DNA of 64,000 nt from Gaiellasilicea sp963749515 (lineage in GTDB: Bacteria > Actinomycetota > Thermoleophilia > Gaiellales > Gaiellaceae), in the NCBI GenBank assembly GCA_963749515.1, contig CAVVMR010000001.1, forward strand, positions 62,001-126,000, read 5' to 3'. The notes below the pieces were generated by a model. It searched no databases. It was not told the DNA's origin and saw nothing but the letters and a program-made list of their open reading frames with translations. Below are positions 1 to 8,341 of the stretch, piece after piece (the first letter of the stretch is position 1; each line of letters begins with the position of its first letter). The position numbers and the translations under genes were made by a program.

Positions 1-568
1 TGCGGATGAAGGGCCAGTTGAAGCCGGGCTGGACATCGAGGTCGTACGCGTGCTGGATCGGGAACCAGCCCCACTTCAGCCCGAGGAAGTAGACGGCGAG
101 CAGCGCGGTGAAGAAGGCGGGAAACGCGCCGAGCGAGATCAACGCCGGCGTGACGAGGTTGTCGACGAGCCCGCCTCGGCGCCACGCGGCGACCATCCCG
201 AGGAGAGTGCCGAGGACAAAGGCGATCATGAAGCCCACGCCGACGAGCGCCACGGAGTAGGGGAGCGTTCGCGCCACGACGTCGGAGACGGGCGTCGGGA
301 AGTTCGACGTCGAGACGCCGAAGTCCCCGGTGAAGACCTGTCCGAGGTAGGTCCAGTACGCCTGGAAGAACGGCTCCTCCTGGACGTTCAGGTACGACCG
401 GAGGTTCTCCACCATGTTCGGGTTCGCGGCGAGCTGCGCGGGCGAGAGCCGTGACATCAGCCCGTCGAGCGGCGATCCGGGCATCAGGCGAGGCAGCACG
501 AAGTTGAGGGTGATCGCACCCCACAGTGCGATCGCGTAGAAGCCGAGACGACGGAGAATGAAGCGCAT
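1..568 (-). CDS. Dpp/Opp-type ABC transporter permease (DppB-like), 3' end outside window
   Basis: Inner-membrane permease of a family-5 (peptide/nickel/oligosaccharide) ABC importer. The gene reads from ATG at 568 toward base 1 and is cut off by the window edge, leaving about 189 codons. The product starts MRFILRRLGFYAIALWGA, the usual DppB opening of a basic stretch followed by a first membrane helix, and continues with a periplasmic loop and further hydrophobic helices (LGTLLGMVAAWRRGG, then a helix ending LGLKWGWFPIQHAY), matching DppB order. It lies 71 bp downstream of the solute-binding protein gene, so the two form one operon whose remaining members should lie left of the window. The substrate cannot be told from the permease. 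Confidence 0.88.
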   Translation of the reverse strand, partial: MRFILRRLGFYAIALWGAITLNFVLPRLMPGSPLDGLMSRLSPAQLAANPNMVENLRSYLNVQEEPFFQAYWTYLGQVFTGDFGVSTSNFPTPVSDVVARTLPYSVALVGVGFMIAFVLGTLLGMVAAWRRGGLVDNLVTPALISLGAFPAFFTALLAVYFLGLKWGWFPIQHAYDLDVQPGFNWPFIR

Positions 569-594
569 AGCCGGATTGTCCCCTTGGGTGCCGC

Positions 595-621
595 TGGGCG
601 GGGCGGAGAGTGCCCCGCCCA
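595..621 (-). terminator. Intercistronic hairpin between binding protein and permease genes
   Basis: A perfect 10-bp inverted repeat (TGGGCGGGGC, 7-nt loop, GCCCCGCCCA) lies between the solute-binding protein stop and the permease start, with no T-run. In ABC import operons such a hairpin commonly protects the upstream mRNA or limits read-through, so that the binding protein is made in excess. That role is inferred. The second importer in this window has a different hairpin at the same operon position. Confidence 0.6.
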
Positions 622-639
622 ACGGCTGGTGGGAGGGAC

Positions 640-2400
640 CTACGAGATGGGGCTCTTCTGTGCCACGCCGCCCTGGCAAATACGAGTCAGCGTGACGGCG
701 TTGTCCGGATAGCTGTTGAAGATCGGACGCGCATACCGGTTGTTCGGGGTCGGGAAGCAGTGGAAGTACTTCGTGCTGTAAGTCGACCACTGCGTGCCCA
801 CGAAGAGCGGGATGATCGGCAGCTCCTTCAGCCAGAGCTTCTGGACCTGCGTCGCGATCTTCTTCTGGGCGTTGACGTCGAGCGTCCCCTTCCACTTGTC
901 GAGCAGGGTTGTCGCCTGCGCGTGCTGGTAGTGGGCGAAGTTGCCGGTGTTGACGGCGTCCTCACCGGAGGGGACGTACGTGTTCTTGTGCATGTTGTTG
1001 AAGAAGTACCCGTACGGCGAACCGGTCGCCGCGGTCTGCCAGAGCAGCGTCACGAACTTCGTGCTCGTTGCGTTCGGGTACCACGAGCCCCAGTCCGGCT
1101 CGAGCTTGACGCTCGCGTCGATGCCGACGGCCTGGAGGTTCTTGGAGATGATCTGGAGTGAGGCAACCCAGTCCGACCAGCCCGAGATCACGTGGATCTG
1201 GAACGAGACGGGATTGCCCTTCGGGTCGAGCAGCTTGTCGCCGTCGTACTTGAAGCCGTTGTCGGTGAACATCTTCCTGGCCGCGGCCGGGTTGTAGGTC
1301 GCGAGGCGCTTCGCCTCGGCCTTGACCGCCGGATCCGTCAGCCACGTCGGGAAGAGGTAGTTCAGCCCGACAGCGTCGACGGGCGGCGAATAGCCGTACT
1401 GGCCGAGCTTCCACACCTTGACGCGGTCGATCGCCATGCTGACCGCCTTGCGGTAGGCCGGCAGGCTGTACGGGTACTGCTCGGTGTCGAACATCAGCGA
1501 CTGCGCATACGCGGTGTTGTCGTAGAACGCGTGGAAGTGCAGCGGGTCCTTCGCGATGTACGCCTTCTCGACGTTGGGGACGAAGTTGTGCGTCCAGTCG
1601 GCCTGGCCGCTGCGGATCTGGAGCAGCGCCGCGTCGTTCGAGGTCGCCTGGATGTACTGGACGCACGGGATCTTCGGCATGCCCGCCTGCCAGTAGTTCG
1701 GGTTCTTGTTCAGCACGTAGGACTGGCTGCTGAACTTCGCAACCTGGGTGAACGGCCCCGAGCCGACCGGGTTCGGGTTCAGGAACTTGTTGATGTCCGC
1801 GACCTTCGAGAACACGTGCTTGGGCACGATGAAGACGGCGTTCAGGTTGACGGCAACGAACTGCGAGTCCTTGGTCTTCAGCGCGATGACGACCTGGTTG
1901 GCGCCCTTCTGCCTGATCGAGGCGATGTTCGTCCCCTCGCGGTAGGCGCCGATCATGTCCATCGTCTTGTCCTGCTTGCCTGCCGTGAGGCTGTACACGA
2001 CGTCGGCGGCGGTCAGCGGCTTCCCGTCCGACCACTTGACGCCCTTGCGCAGGTTCAGCGTGATCTGCTTGGCGTCCTTGCTCCAGGCATAGCTCTGTGC
2101 GAGCCACTTGTACTCCTTGCCGCCGCCGGCCGGCGTGGTGATCACGAGCGGCTCGTACATGCCGCCGCGGACGAAGGAGGACGAGGGGATGCCCTGCACG
2201 TACGGGTTGAAGTTGCGAACGAAGGCCGGATCGCCCGAGCCCGTGGCCACCAGGCACTTGTGTGCGGCCGCAGAGATGCCCGTCGATGCCGTCGGCGCGG
2301 CGGGGGCGGCCTGCACGAGGAGGACGGTGAAGAGGGCTACCGCGCTCACGATGCCGAGGCCGCCGAGCGCCTTGCGCCTGGAGCGGATGGAGATGTTCAC
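640..2400 (-). CDS. ABC transporter substrate-binding protein, family 5 (peptide/oligosaccharide type)
   Basis: Extracellular binding protein (586 aa) that should deliver substrate to the permease encoded next to it. The N-terminus has a basic stretch (MNISIRSRRK), a hydrophobic core and an Ala-rich end, typical of a Sec signal. The usual SBP_bac_5 features follow: a 'YEPLV' segment, 'LRKGVKWSDGKPLTAADVVYSL' blocks near residues 115-140, and a C-terminal 'PIIPLF' segment. Length is normal for the family. No lipobox cysteine follows the signal, so it may be a free or differently anchored protein. An AAAGG-type ribosome site precedes the ATG. The divergent LacI regulator and the aldo/keto reductase beyond it suggest a carbohydrate-derived ligand rather than a peptide, but this is inference. 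Confidence 0.9.
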   Translation of the reverse strand: MNISIRSRRKALGGLGIVSAVALFTVLLVQAAPAAPTASTGISAAAHKCLVATGSGDPAFVRNFNPYVQGIPSSSFVRGGMYEPLVITTPAGGGKEYKWLAQSYAWSKDAKQITLNLRKGVKWSDGKPLTAADVVYSLTAGKQDKTMDMIGAYREGTNIASIRQKGANQVVIALKTKDSQFVAVNLNAVFIVPKHVFSKVADINKFLNPNPVGSGPFTQVAKFSSQSYVLNKNPNYWQAGMPKIPCVQYIQATSNDAALLQIRSGQADWTHNFVPNVEKAYIAKDPLHFHAFYDNTAYAQSLMFDTEQYPYSLPAYRKAVSMAIDRVKVWKLGQYGYSPPVDAVGLNYLFPTWLTDPAVKAEAKRLATYNPAAARKMFTDNGFKYDGDKLLDPKGNPVSFQIHVISGWSDWVASLQIISKNLQAVGIDASVKLEPDWGSWYPNATSTKFVTLLWQTAATGSPYGYFFNNMHKNTYVPSGEDAVNTGNFAHYQHAQATTLLDKWKGTLDVNAQKKIATQVQKLWLKELPIIPLFVGTQWSTYSTKYFHCFPTPNNRYARPIFNSYPDNAVTLTRICQGGVAQKSPIS

Positions 2401-2448
2401 GTTCCCTGCCTTTCTCTCCGGGCCGTGAGGCGCGGAGGGGTTCTTCCG

Positions 2449-2638
2449 AGAACCGTTTGGGGTCGTCGTCGACCTGCGGGGGCGCCGTTCGGGGGCGCGT
2501 GTGATCCGAATCTCGCTCTTGTTACGGGAACGGTTAACAGGTCGTCAAAGCCGTGTCAAGGCTTTGCACAGCGCAATCCGTGTTTGACAGCGGTGACGAA
2601 CGAGGACTAGATTGACGTGCATCCTGTAACCGTTTCCG
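2449..2638. promoter_or_regulatory. Divergent promoter region with three AACCGTT operator-like sites
   Basis: Between the binding-protein gene and the lacI-type gene the heptamer AACCGTT occurs at 2451-2457, 2529-2535 (reverse orientation) and 2628-2634. The last lies in TGTAACCGTTTCCG (2625-2638), a pseudo-palindrome with a central CG of the kind bound by LacI/GalR proteins. One copy flanks each gene start and one lies between. The natural inference is autoregulation plus control of the importer by the divergent LacI-family protein. Confidence 0.62.
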
Positions 2639-2660
2639 GTGATAGTTTCAAGCCACCCCG

Positions 2661-3704
2661 ATGTCCAACGCGAACAGCAACCACGGCAAGCGCGCGACGA
2701 TTCGCGGTGTCGCGAGCGCCGCCGGCGTCTCGATCGCCACCGTCTCGCGCGTTCTCAACGGCCGGCCCGACGTCTCCCCGGAGACACGCGAGGTGGTGCT
2801 GCGAGCGGTGCGCGAGCAGGGCTTCAGCACGAACCGGAACGCGCGCGCGCTCTCCGGCGGCCGCACGGGGCTGATCGGGGTCACGATCCCCCGTGTGGAG
2901 GCGACCTACTTCGGGGTCATCCTCTCGGGCGCCTCCGAGGCCCTCTACGAGCAGGACATGCGAATCGTCCTCTGCCCGACCCTGCACCAGCACGAGCGTG
3001 AGGTGACGCTGCTCGACCGGCTGATGCGCGGGACGACGGACGGCGCCGTGCTGATGCTGCCGGAGGAGTCGAGCGCGGAGCTGAAGGCGTTGCAGCGAGA
3101 GTTTCCGGTCGTGGTCGTCGACCCCCGCGTCTCGCTCGACGAGGGGATCCCCGTGGTCTCGGCGGCGCACGCGGCCGGCGCCCGAGCCGCGACCGAGCAC
3201 CTGCTCTCGCTCGGACACCGCCGGATCGGAGCGATAACCGGACCGCCCGAGTGGATCGCGAGCACCGACCGTCTCGACGGATACCGAGGAGCTCTCGCGG
3301 CCGCCGGCGTGATGCCCGATCCGGCGCTCGTTGCCGAGTCGGACTTCCGCGTCGGCCCGGTCACGGAGGCCGCGGCGGCCGCGATGCTCGACCTGCCCGA
3401 TCCACCGACTGCGATCTTTGCCTTCAACGACAACGTCGCGGTGGGAGTCTTCAGGGCGGCACGGGAGCGCGGTCTGCGCATCCCCGACGACCTTTCCGTC
3501 GTCGGCTTCGACGACTCCGAGCTCGCGGAGATCGTGGCCCCACGGCTCACGACCGTGCGGCAGCCGCTCGCCGAGATGGGCCGGATGGCCGTCAGCCTGC
3601 TGCTGCGCCTGCTCGAGAACCAGCGTGTCGATGCGCTCCGCATCGAGCTGGCGACGAAGCTCGTCGTGCGGGAGTCGACGGCGCCGGTCTCCGTCGCGAG
3701 GTAG
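2661..3704 (+). CDS. LacI family transcriptional regulator
   Basis: DNA-binding repressor of 347 aa. Residues about 12-65 form the LacI helix-turn-helix and hinge (ATIRGVASAAGVSIATVSRV, then LNGRPDVSPETRE), and the rest is a periplasmic-binding-protein-like effector domain with the usual FAFNDNVAVG and 'VVGFDDSELA' segments. Divergent from the binding-protein gene across a region holding three AACCGTT sites, and followed 13 bp later by the aldo/keto reductase. It probably represses both sides until a sugar ligand binds. The ligand is unknown. Confidence 0.92.
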   Translation: MSNANSNHGKRATIRGVASAAGVSIATVSRVLNGRPDVSPETREVVLRAVREQGFSTNRNARALSGGRTGLIGVTIPRVEATYFGVILSGASEALYEQDMRIVLCPTLHQHEREVTLLDRLMRGTTDGAVLMLPEESSAELKALQREFPVVVVDPRVSLDEGIPVVSAAHAAGARAATEHLLSLGHRRIGAITGPPEWIASTDRLDGYRGALAAAGVMPDPALVAESDFRVGPVTEAAAAAMLDLPDPPTAIFAFNDNVAVGVFRAARERGLRIPDDLSVVGFDDSELAEIVAPRLTTVRQPLAEMGRMAVSLLLRLLENQRVDALRIELATKLVVRESTAPVSVAR

Positions 3705-3717
3705 CGTTGCCGACTCG

Positions 3718-4686
3718 ATGGAGTATGTGAACCTCGGCAATACAGGGCTGCGGGTCTCGCGCCTCTGCCTCGGGATGATGAGCTTCGGCCAGCACGAGAG
3801 CCGCCCGTGGGCGCTCGGCGAGGCCGACGCGGAGCCGATCGTGCGCCGCGCGGCAGAGAGCGGGATCACGTTCTTCGACACCGCGGACGTCTACAACGGC
3901 GGCCAGAGCGAGGTCGTGACCGGTCGCTTGCTGCCACGGCTCTTCGGCATGCGCGAGGAGTACGTCCTCGCGACGAAGGTGCACGGGCAGACGATGCCGG
4001 GGGAGAACGGCCGCGGGCTCTCGCGGAAGCACATCCTCGCCTCGATCGACGCCTCGCTGCAGCGCCTCGGGCTCGACTACGTCGACCTCTACCAGACCCA
4101 CCGCTGGGATCCGCGTACGCCGATCGAGGAGACGATGGAAGCGCTCCACGACGTCGTCAAAGCGGGCAAGGCCCGCTACATCGGTGCCAGCAGCATGTAC
4201 GCCTGGCAATTCGCGAAGGCGCAGTCGCTGGCGCAGACGCGGTTCGTGTCCATGCAGAACCACTACAACCTCGTCTACCGCGAAGAGGAGCGGGAGATGA
4301 TCCCGCAGTGTCTCGATCAGGGCATCGGGCTGCTCCCCTGGAGCCCGCTCGCCCGCGGACTGCTCGCCGGCAACAGGACGCGCGAGGGCGAGAAGCTGAC
4401 GACGCGCGCCAAGACGGACGAGTTCGGCGACAGCCTCTACAAGCCGGAGCTCGACTTCGCCGTCGTCGATCGCACGATCGACGTGGCCGCCGCACGCGGG
4501 GTCCCGAGCGCTCAGGTCGCGCTCGCCTGGCTGCTGCACAAGCCGGGCGTGACGGCGCCGATCATCGGCGCGACGAAGGTCGAGCACCTCGAGGACGCGC
4601 TCGCGGCAGAGCAGCTCTCACTGAGCTCGGAGGAGATCGAGCGGCTCGAGGAGCCGTACGTCCCGCACGCGATCTCCGGCCATTAG
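3718..4686 (+). CDS. Aldo/keto reductase
   Basis: NADPH-dependent oxidoreductase of 322 aa. The start at 3718 (MEYVNLGNTGLRVSRLCLG) is the typical N-terminus of the family. Tyr of 'DVYNGGQSE' and Asp of 'FFDTADVYN', Lys of 'LATKVHG' and the His of 'LYQTHRWD' are the expected catalytic tetrad, followed by 'KARYIGASSM' and the C-terminal 'PIIGATK' cofactor segment. Resembles the YajO/Tas-like group that acts on sugars and aldehydes. It follows the LacI regulator by 13 bp and precedes a serine hydrolase by 9 bp, likely in one transcript. Exact substrate unknown. Confidence 0.9.
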   Translation: MEYVNLGNTGLRVSRLCLGMMSFGQHESRPWALGEADAEPIVRRAAESGITFFDTADVYNGGQSEVVTGRLLPRLFGMREEYVLATKVHGQTMPGENGRGLSRKHILASIDASLQRLGLDYVDLYQTHRWDPRTPIEETMEALHDVVKAGKARYIGASSMYAWQFAKAQSLAQTRFVSMQNHYNLVYREEEREMIPQCLDQGIGLLPWSPLARGLLAGNRTREGEKLTTRAKTDEFGDSLYKPELDFAVVDRTIDVAAARGVPSAQVALAWLLHKPGVTAPIIGATKVEHLEDALAAEQLSLSSEEIERLEEPYVPHAISGH

Positions 4687-4695
4687 CGTTTTCTG

Positions 4696-5709
4696 ATGGG
4701 TGCGCTGGAGCAGGCGGTGGACTCGGTCGCCGAGGCGACGGGCTTCTCCGGCGTCGTTCGGGTCGATCGTGGCGATGAGATCGAGCTGGCGAAGGCGTAT
4801 GGACTGGCGGATCGTGGCCACCAGATTCCGAACACGGTCGACACGCAGTTCGCCACCGCAAGTGGCGGCAAGACCCTGACCGCACTCGCGGTCGTCAGTC
4901 TGATCGCGGACGGCACCCTCGCTCTCTCGACCAGCGCACGGTCGGTGCTCGGCGGGGACCTCCCGCTGATCGACGACGAGGTGACGGTCGAGCAGCTGCT
5001 GTCGCACCGCTCGGGAATCGGCGACTACCTCGACGAGGACGAGGAGCTCGATTTCGACGACTACCTGCTGCCGGTCCCCGTGCAGGAGCTCGCGACGACC
5101 GAGCAGTTCCTCGCCGTGCTCGGCGGCTTCCCGATGAAGTTCGCACCGGGCGAGCGGTTCTCATACTGCAACGGCGGCTACATCGTGCTGGCGCTGATCG
5201 CCGAGCGCGCGAGCGGTGTCCCGTACCACGAGCTCGTGCGCCAACGGGTGTGTGAGCCGGCAGGGATGAACGACACCGAGTTCCTCCGCTCGGACGAGCT
5301 CCCGGGCGCAGCACTCGGCTATCTCACCGCGGACGGAGCGCGCACCAATGTCTTCCACCTCCCGGTGCGCGGCAATGGAGACGGCGGGGTCTACACCACG
5401 GCGCAGGACATGAGCACATTCTGGGGCGCACTGCTCGGCGGCGAGATCGTGTCGGCGGACTGGGTCGCCGAGATGGTTCGGCCTCGCAGCGACGTGCCGG
5501 AGGGGCCCAGGCGCTACGGCCTCGGCTTCTGGCTTCACCCCTCGAGCGACACCGTCTTCCTGGATGGCGCCGACACCGGCGTCTCGTTCCGCAGCGTCCA
5601 CGACCCGCAGGCGGGTGTGAACCACACCGTGATCTCGAACACCACCAACGGGGCGTGGCCGGTCGCGCGGCTCCTCGAGAGTGAGCTCGGGAGCAGCGCC
5701 GCACCCTAG
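4696..5709 (+). CDS. Serine hydrolase, beta-lactamase/penicillin-binding (class C-like) family
   Basis: A 337-aa protein with the S-x-x-K nucleophile motif as SGGK near residue 56 and the Y-x-N motif as YCN near residue 156, defining the AmpC/DD-peptidase/esterase EstB superfamily. No signal peptide is apparent, so it is probably cytoplasmic and more likely an esterase or peptidase than a secreted beta-lactamase. It starts 9 bp after the aldo/keto reductase and its stop overlaps the end of the convergent ribosomal-protection gene by 4 bp. Function beyond hydrolase is not determinable. Confidence 0.85.
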   Translation: MGALEQAVDSVAEATGFSGVVRVDRGDEIELAKAYGLADRGHQIPNTVDTQFATASGGKTLTALAVVSLIADGTLALSTSARSVLGGDLPLIDDEVTVEQLLSHRSGIGDYLDEDEELDFDDYLLPVPVQELATTEQFLAVLGGFPMKFAPGERFSYCNGGYIVLALIAERASGVPYHELVRQRVCEPAGMNDTEFLRSDELPGAALGYLTADGARTNVFHLPVRGNGDGGVYTTAQDMSTFWGALLGGEIVSADWVAEMVRPRSDVPEGPRRYGLGFWLHPSSDTVFLDGADTGVSFRSVHDPQAGVNHTVISNTTNGAWPVARLLESELGSSAAP

Positions 5710-7706
5710 ACGCGTCGCGCGAGGTGCATCAGGTACTCGCTCAGGTTGAGCGGGTCCGGCGTCGTCCGCCGCCTGGCCGGTGGGTCGCCGCTCACCGGCT
5801 GGTAGCCCGCGAAGCTCGACTCGAGCACGCCCTCACCACCGCTCAGTCCCGGCAGCTGCCGCTGGAGGTCATGGGCGCGCGCCGCTGGGAGGAGCAGCTC
5901 GATCGTCGTGAGCTTCTCCTCGAGCGACGGTGTCTCGAGCACGGCGCCGAGCCGCGCCAGCTCGGGCATCACCGCTCCGATCGTGTTCGTCGGGATCTCG
6001 AGGCTGACTCGCACGGTCGGCTCGCAGACGACCGTTCCCGCATTCTCGAGCGCGCGCATGACGACGATCGGCGTCAGCTTGCGGAAGTCGGCGGCCGTGC
6101 TGGGGTTTCCCCGTCTCGATGGAGGGCCGTCGGGGATGCTGTAGGTGCACCGGGTCATCGTCACTATGCAGTCCGTGACCTGCCAGCCGAAGAGCCCCTC
6201 CTGCAGCGTCTCCCGGACGTACTCGCCCATGTGCTCGGTGAAGCTTCCGACCGTCTTGTAGACGTAGAGCGGCACCGTGCGACCGTCGACGTGCAGCCTG
6301 AACTCGAACCCGGCGCCGGGAGGCGAGGGGTCGACGCGTAGCCCGATCGTGGCGAGGAACGGATTCGACTCGGCGCGGAGAATCTCGACCGCCTCCCCGG
6401 TGCCCAGCGGCCGCTCGATGCAGATCGTCGTCGTCTCGCGGAACGTGACGTCGAGGCCGAAGTCGCGGGCCAGCGTCGCCTGGATGACCTCCTTCTGGAC
6501 CTCGCCGTAGAGCGAGACCGACAGCTCCTGGTGGACGTCGTCCTGCCGCACGTCGATCAGCGGATCCTGCTCGGCAAGCTGGGCGAGAGCGACGCGCAGC
6601 GCCCCCTTCGCTTCGGGATCGTGTGGAACGACGACCGTCTCCAGCGTCGGCGGGGCGAAATGATGCTCCTCCGAGGCCGTCTGCGACGTGCCGACCGCGT
6701 CGCCGATCTGGATCTCGCCGAGACCCCAGAGCTTCCCGATCTCGCCCGCGGCGACCGACGGACGCCGGACCGCATCGCCGCGGTCGAAGACGCTGATCGC
6801 GGTCACCTTCTCTGCGGCCTCGCGGCCGAACTGCAGCCGATCGCGTACCCGGACGGTGCCCGAGAACATGCGGACGTAGGCGATCTTGTTCCCCGCCGGC
6901 CCGCGCTCGACCTTGAAGACGGTTCCAGATACAGGGCCGTCGGCGTCTCCGGTCGCTGCAGGCAGCAGCTCCGCGATCCCGGCCATCAGCGAGTCGGCGC
7001 CCGCACCCGTGATCGCCGACCCGAAGAAGACCGGATGCACGAGCGACCGCCCTGTCTGCGCCGCGAGCTCCTCGCGTAGCCGTCGATACGCGACCCCGTC
7101 GTCGTCGACGTAGGCGGCCAGGATCGAGTCGTCCCGCTCGGCGAGCACCTCGGTCAGCCTCGTCCTGAGCGTCGCGTCGCCGGCGCCCCACGGCGTGAAG
7201 CGGGCGGCTCGTGTTCCGAGATCGTCCACGGCTCCCATCGCGACGATCGCCGGCGTGAGTCGCTCCGAGATCGCCTCGAGCACGCGCTCGTACCCCGCGC
7301 CGGCGCGGTCGATCTTGTTCACGAAGAGGAGCGTCGGGATGCTGAGCCGCGTGAGCGCGCGCATCAGGAGGCGTGTCTGCGGCTGCACGCCCTCGACCGC
7401 GGAGATCACCAGGACCGCCCCGTCCAGGACGCTCAGCACCCGTTCGACCTCGGCGATGAAGTCCGGGTGACCCGGCGTGTCGATCAGGTTGACGGTGACG
7501 TCGTCGATCACGAACGACACGACCGCCGACTTGATCGTGATACCGCGCTCCCGCTCGAGCGCCAGGGTGTCGGTTTGTGTGCTGCCGGCATCGACGCTGC
7601 CGATCTCGTCGATGACACCGGCCGCGTACAGCAGCCGCTCTGTGAGTGTTGTCTTACCTGCGTCTACGTGTGCCAGGATCCCAAGGTTCAGCGTTTTGCA
7701 AAGCAA
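5706..7706 (-). CDS. TetM/OtrA-like ribosomal protection GTPase (EF-G paralogue)
   Basis: A 666-aa translational GTPase. The G domain motifs are intact: AHVDAGKTTLT, RGIT, DTPGH and NKID. EF-G-like domains II to V follow, with the 'TMTRCTYSIPDGPPS' segment and C-terminal extension typical of tetracycline ribosomal protection proteins rather than EF-G, which is longer and begins differently. The start is TTG at 7706, since GGAGG lies 9 nt upstream and the protein then opens LNLGILAHVDAGKT like TetM. An ATG at 7713 is in another frame. Members such as OtrA release tetracyclines from the ribosome, but distant chromosomal homologues need not confer resistance. It stands alone, convergent with the serine hydrolase. 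Confidence 0.86.
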   Translation of the reverse strand: MLCKTLNLGILAHVDAGKTTLTERLLYAAGVIDEIGSVDAGSTQTDTLALERERGITIKSAVVSFVIDDVTVNLIDTPGHPDFIAEVERVLSVLDGAVLVISAVEGVQPQTRLLMRALTRLSIPTLLFVNKIDRAGAGYERVLEAISERLTPAIVAMGAVDDLGTRAARFTPWGAGDATLRTRLTEVLAERDDSILAAYVDDDGVAYRRLREELAAQTGRSLVHPVFFGSAITGAGADSLMAGIAELLPAATGDADGPVSGTVFKVERGPAGNKIAYVRMFSGTVRVRDRLQFGREAAEKVTAISVFDRGDAVRRPSVAAGEIGKLWGLGEIQIGDAVGTSQTASEEHHFAPPTLETVVVPHDPEAKGALRVALAQLAEQDPLIDVRQDDVHQELSVSLYGEVQKEVIQATLARDFGLDVTFRETTTICIERPLGTGEAVEILRAESNPFLATIGLRVDPSPPGAGFEFRLHVDGRTVPLYVYKTVGSFTEHMGEYVRETLQEGLFGWQVTDCIVTMTRCTYSIPDGPPSRRGNPSTAADFRKLTPIVVMRALENAGTVVCEPTVRVSLEIPTNTIGAVMPELARLGAVLETPSLEEKLTTIELLLPAARAHDLQRQLPGLSGGEGVLESSFAGYQPVSGDPPARRRTTPDPLNLSEYLMHLARRV

Positions 7707-7867
7707 GCGTCATACCCTCCGAAGAAGTCGTGAAGCCCTTTTCGATGGACATGAACGCTCTGCGCATTTCAGCTCCTTGGGTCGACCGGCGTGTCGCAGG
7801 AACTAAAGCAGACGATCGCCCTGACGGTCACGGTGCTGCTGGGCGGTCGTCGTGTAGAAAGAGCCGG

Positions 7868-8329
7868 ATGAACCTCGTCGAAGGCGTGCATCACGTGACG
7901 TTCCTGACCGATGACGTCGAGCGCCTCGCGGCCTTCTACGAGCGCGTGTTCGATGCGAAGACCACGTTCGACGCGACCGAGGAAGGTGTGCGCCACGTGT
8001 TCCTGGAGGTGGGTCGCACCACCGTCCTCCATCCGTTCGAGCTCCCGGCCGGACCACCGCTGCCGCCCGCGCCCGGGATGATGTTCCAACGGGGCCGTCT
8101 CGACCACTTCGCGTTCCTTGCTCCCTCCGAGGAGGCTTTTCGCGAGCTACGCCGCCGGCTCGAAGCGGAACACGCCGTCGACGGTGATGTGCGCGACATG
8201 AAGACGATGTGGATCATGGGCTTCCACGATCCGGACGGGTTCTACGTCGAGGTCATCTGGCGCAAGCCCGGCCTGCCGGACGCCGCGACGCTGCCGCGAG
8301 CTCTCTGGGAGACGGTCGAACTGCGCTGA
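7868..8329 (+). CDS. VOC (glyoxalase/dioxygenase) family protein
   Basis: Single-domain protein of 153 aa with the paired beta-alpha-beta-beta-beta modules of the vicinal oxygen chelate fold: MNLVEGVHHVTFLTDDVERL at the start, a second module beginning 'LDHFAFLAPSEEAF', and 'GFHDPDGFYVEVIW' at the end, where the glutamate is the usual metal ligand. His8 or His9 and His in LDHFAF are candidate ligands. ATG at 7868 was chosen because the family homology begins there. Substrate unknown. The next gene converges 12 bp away. Confidence 0.88.
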   Translation: MNLVEGVHHVTFLTDDVERLAAFYERVFDAKTTFDATEEGVRHVFLEVGRTTVLHPFELPAGPPLPPAPGMMFQRGRLDHFAFLAPSEEAFRELRRRLEAEHAVDGDVRDMKTMWIMGFHDPDGFYVEVIWRKPGLPDAATLPRALWETVELR

Positions 8330-8341
8330 CGCGACTTCGCA

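Noticed and set aside
2547..2575. TCAAAGC/TCAAGGC direct repeats at 11-bp spacing near the LacI gene, considered as another SARP array
   Set aside because: Only two weak repeats, no -10 at 8 bp and no small gene; more likely chance next to the LacI operators.
1192..2610. Long plus-strand frame antisense to the binding-protein gene
   Set aside because: Arg/Val/Asp-rich shadow frame typical of high-GC DNA; the minus-strand gene has full family homology, signal peptide and ribosome site.
7654..7713. Leader peptide (ATG 7713) ahead of the TetM-like gene, as in tet(M) attenuation
   Set aside because: The ribosome site lies only 2 nt from this ATG and fits the TTG at 7706 instead; the 19-codon frame overlaps the gene and no terminator pair is visible.
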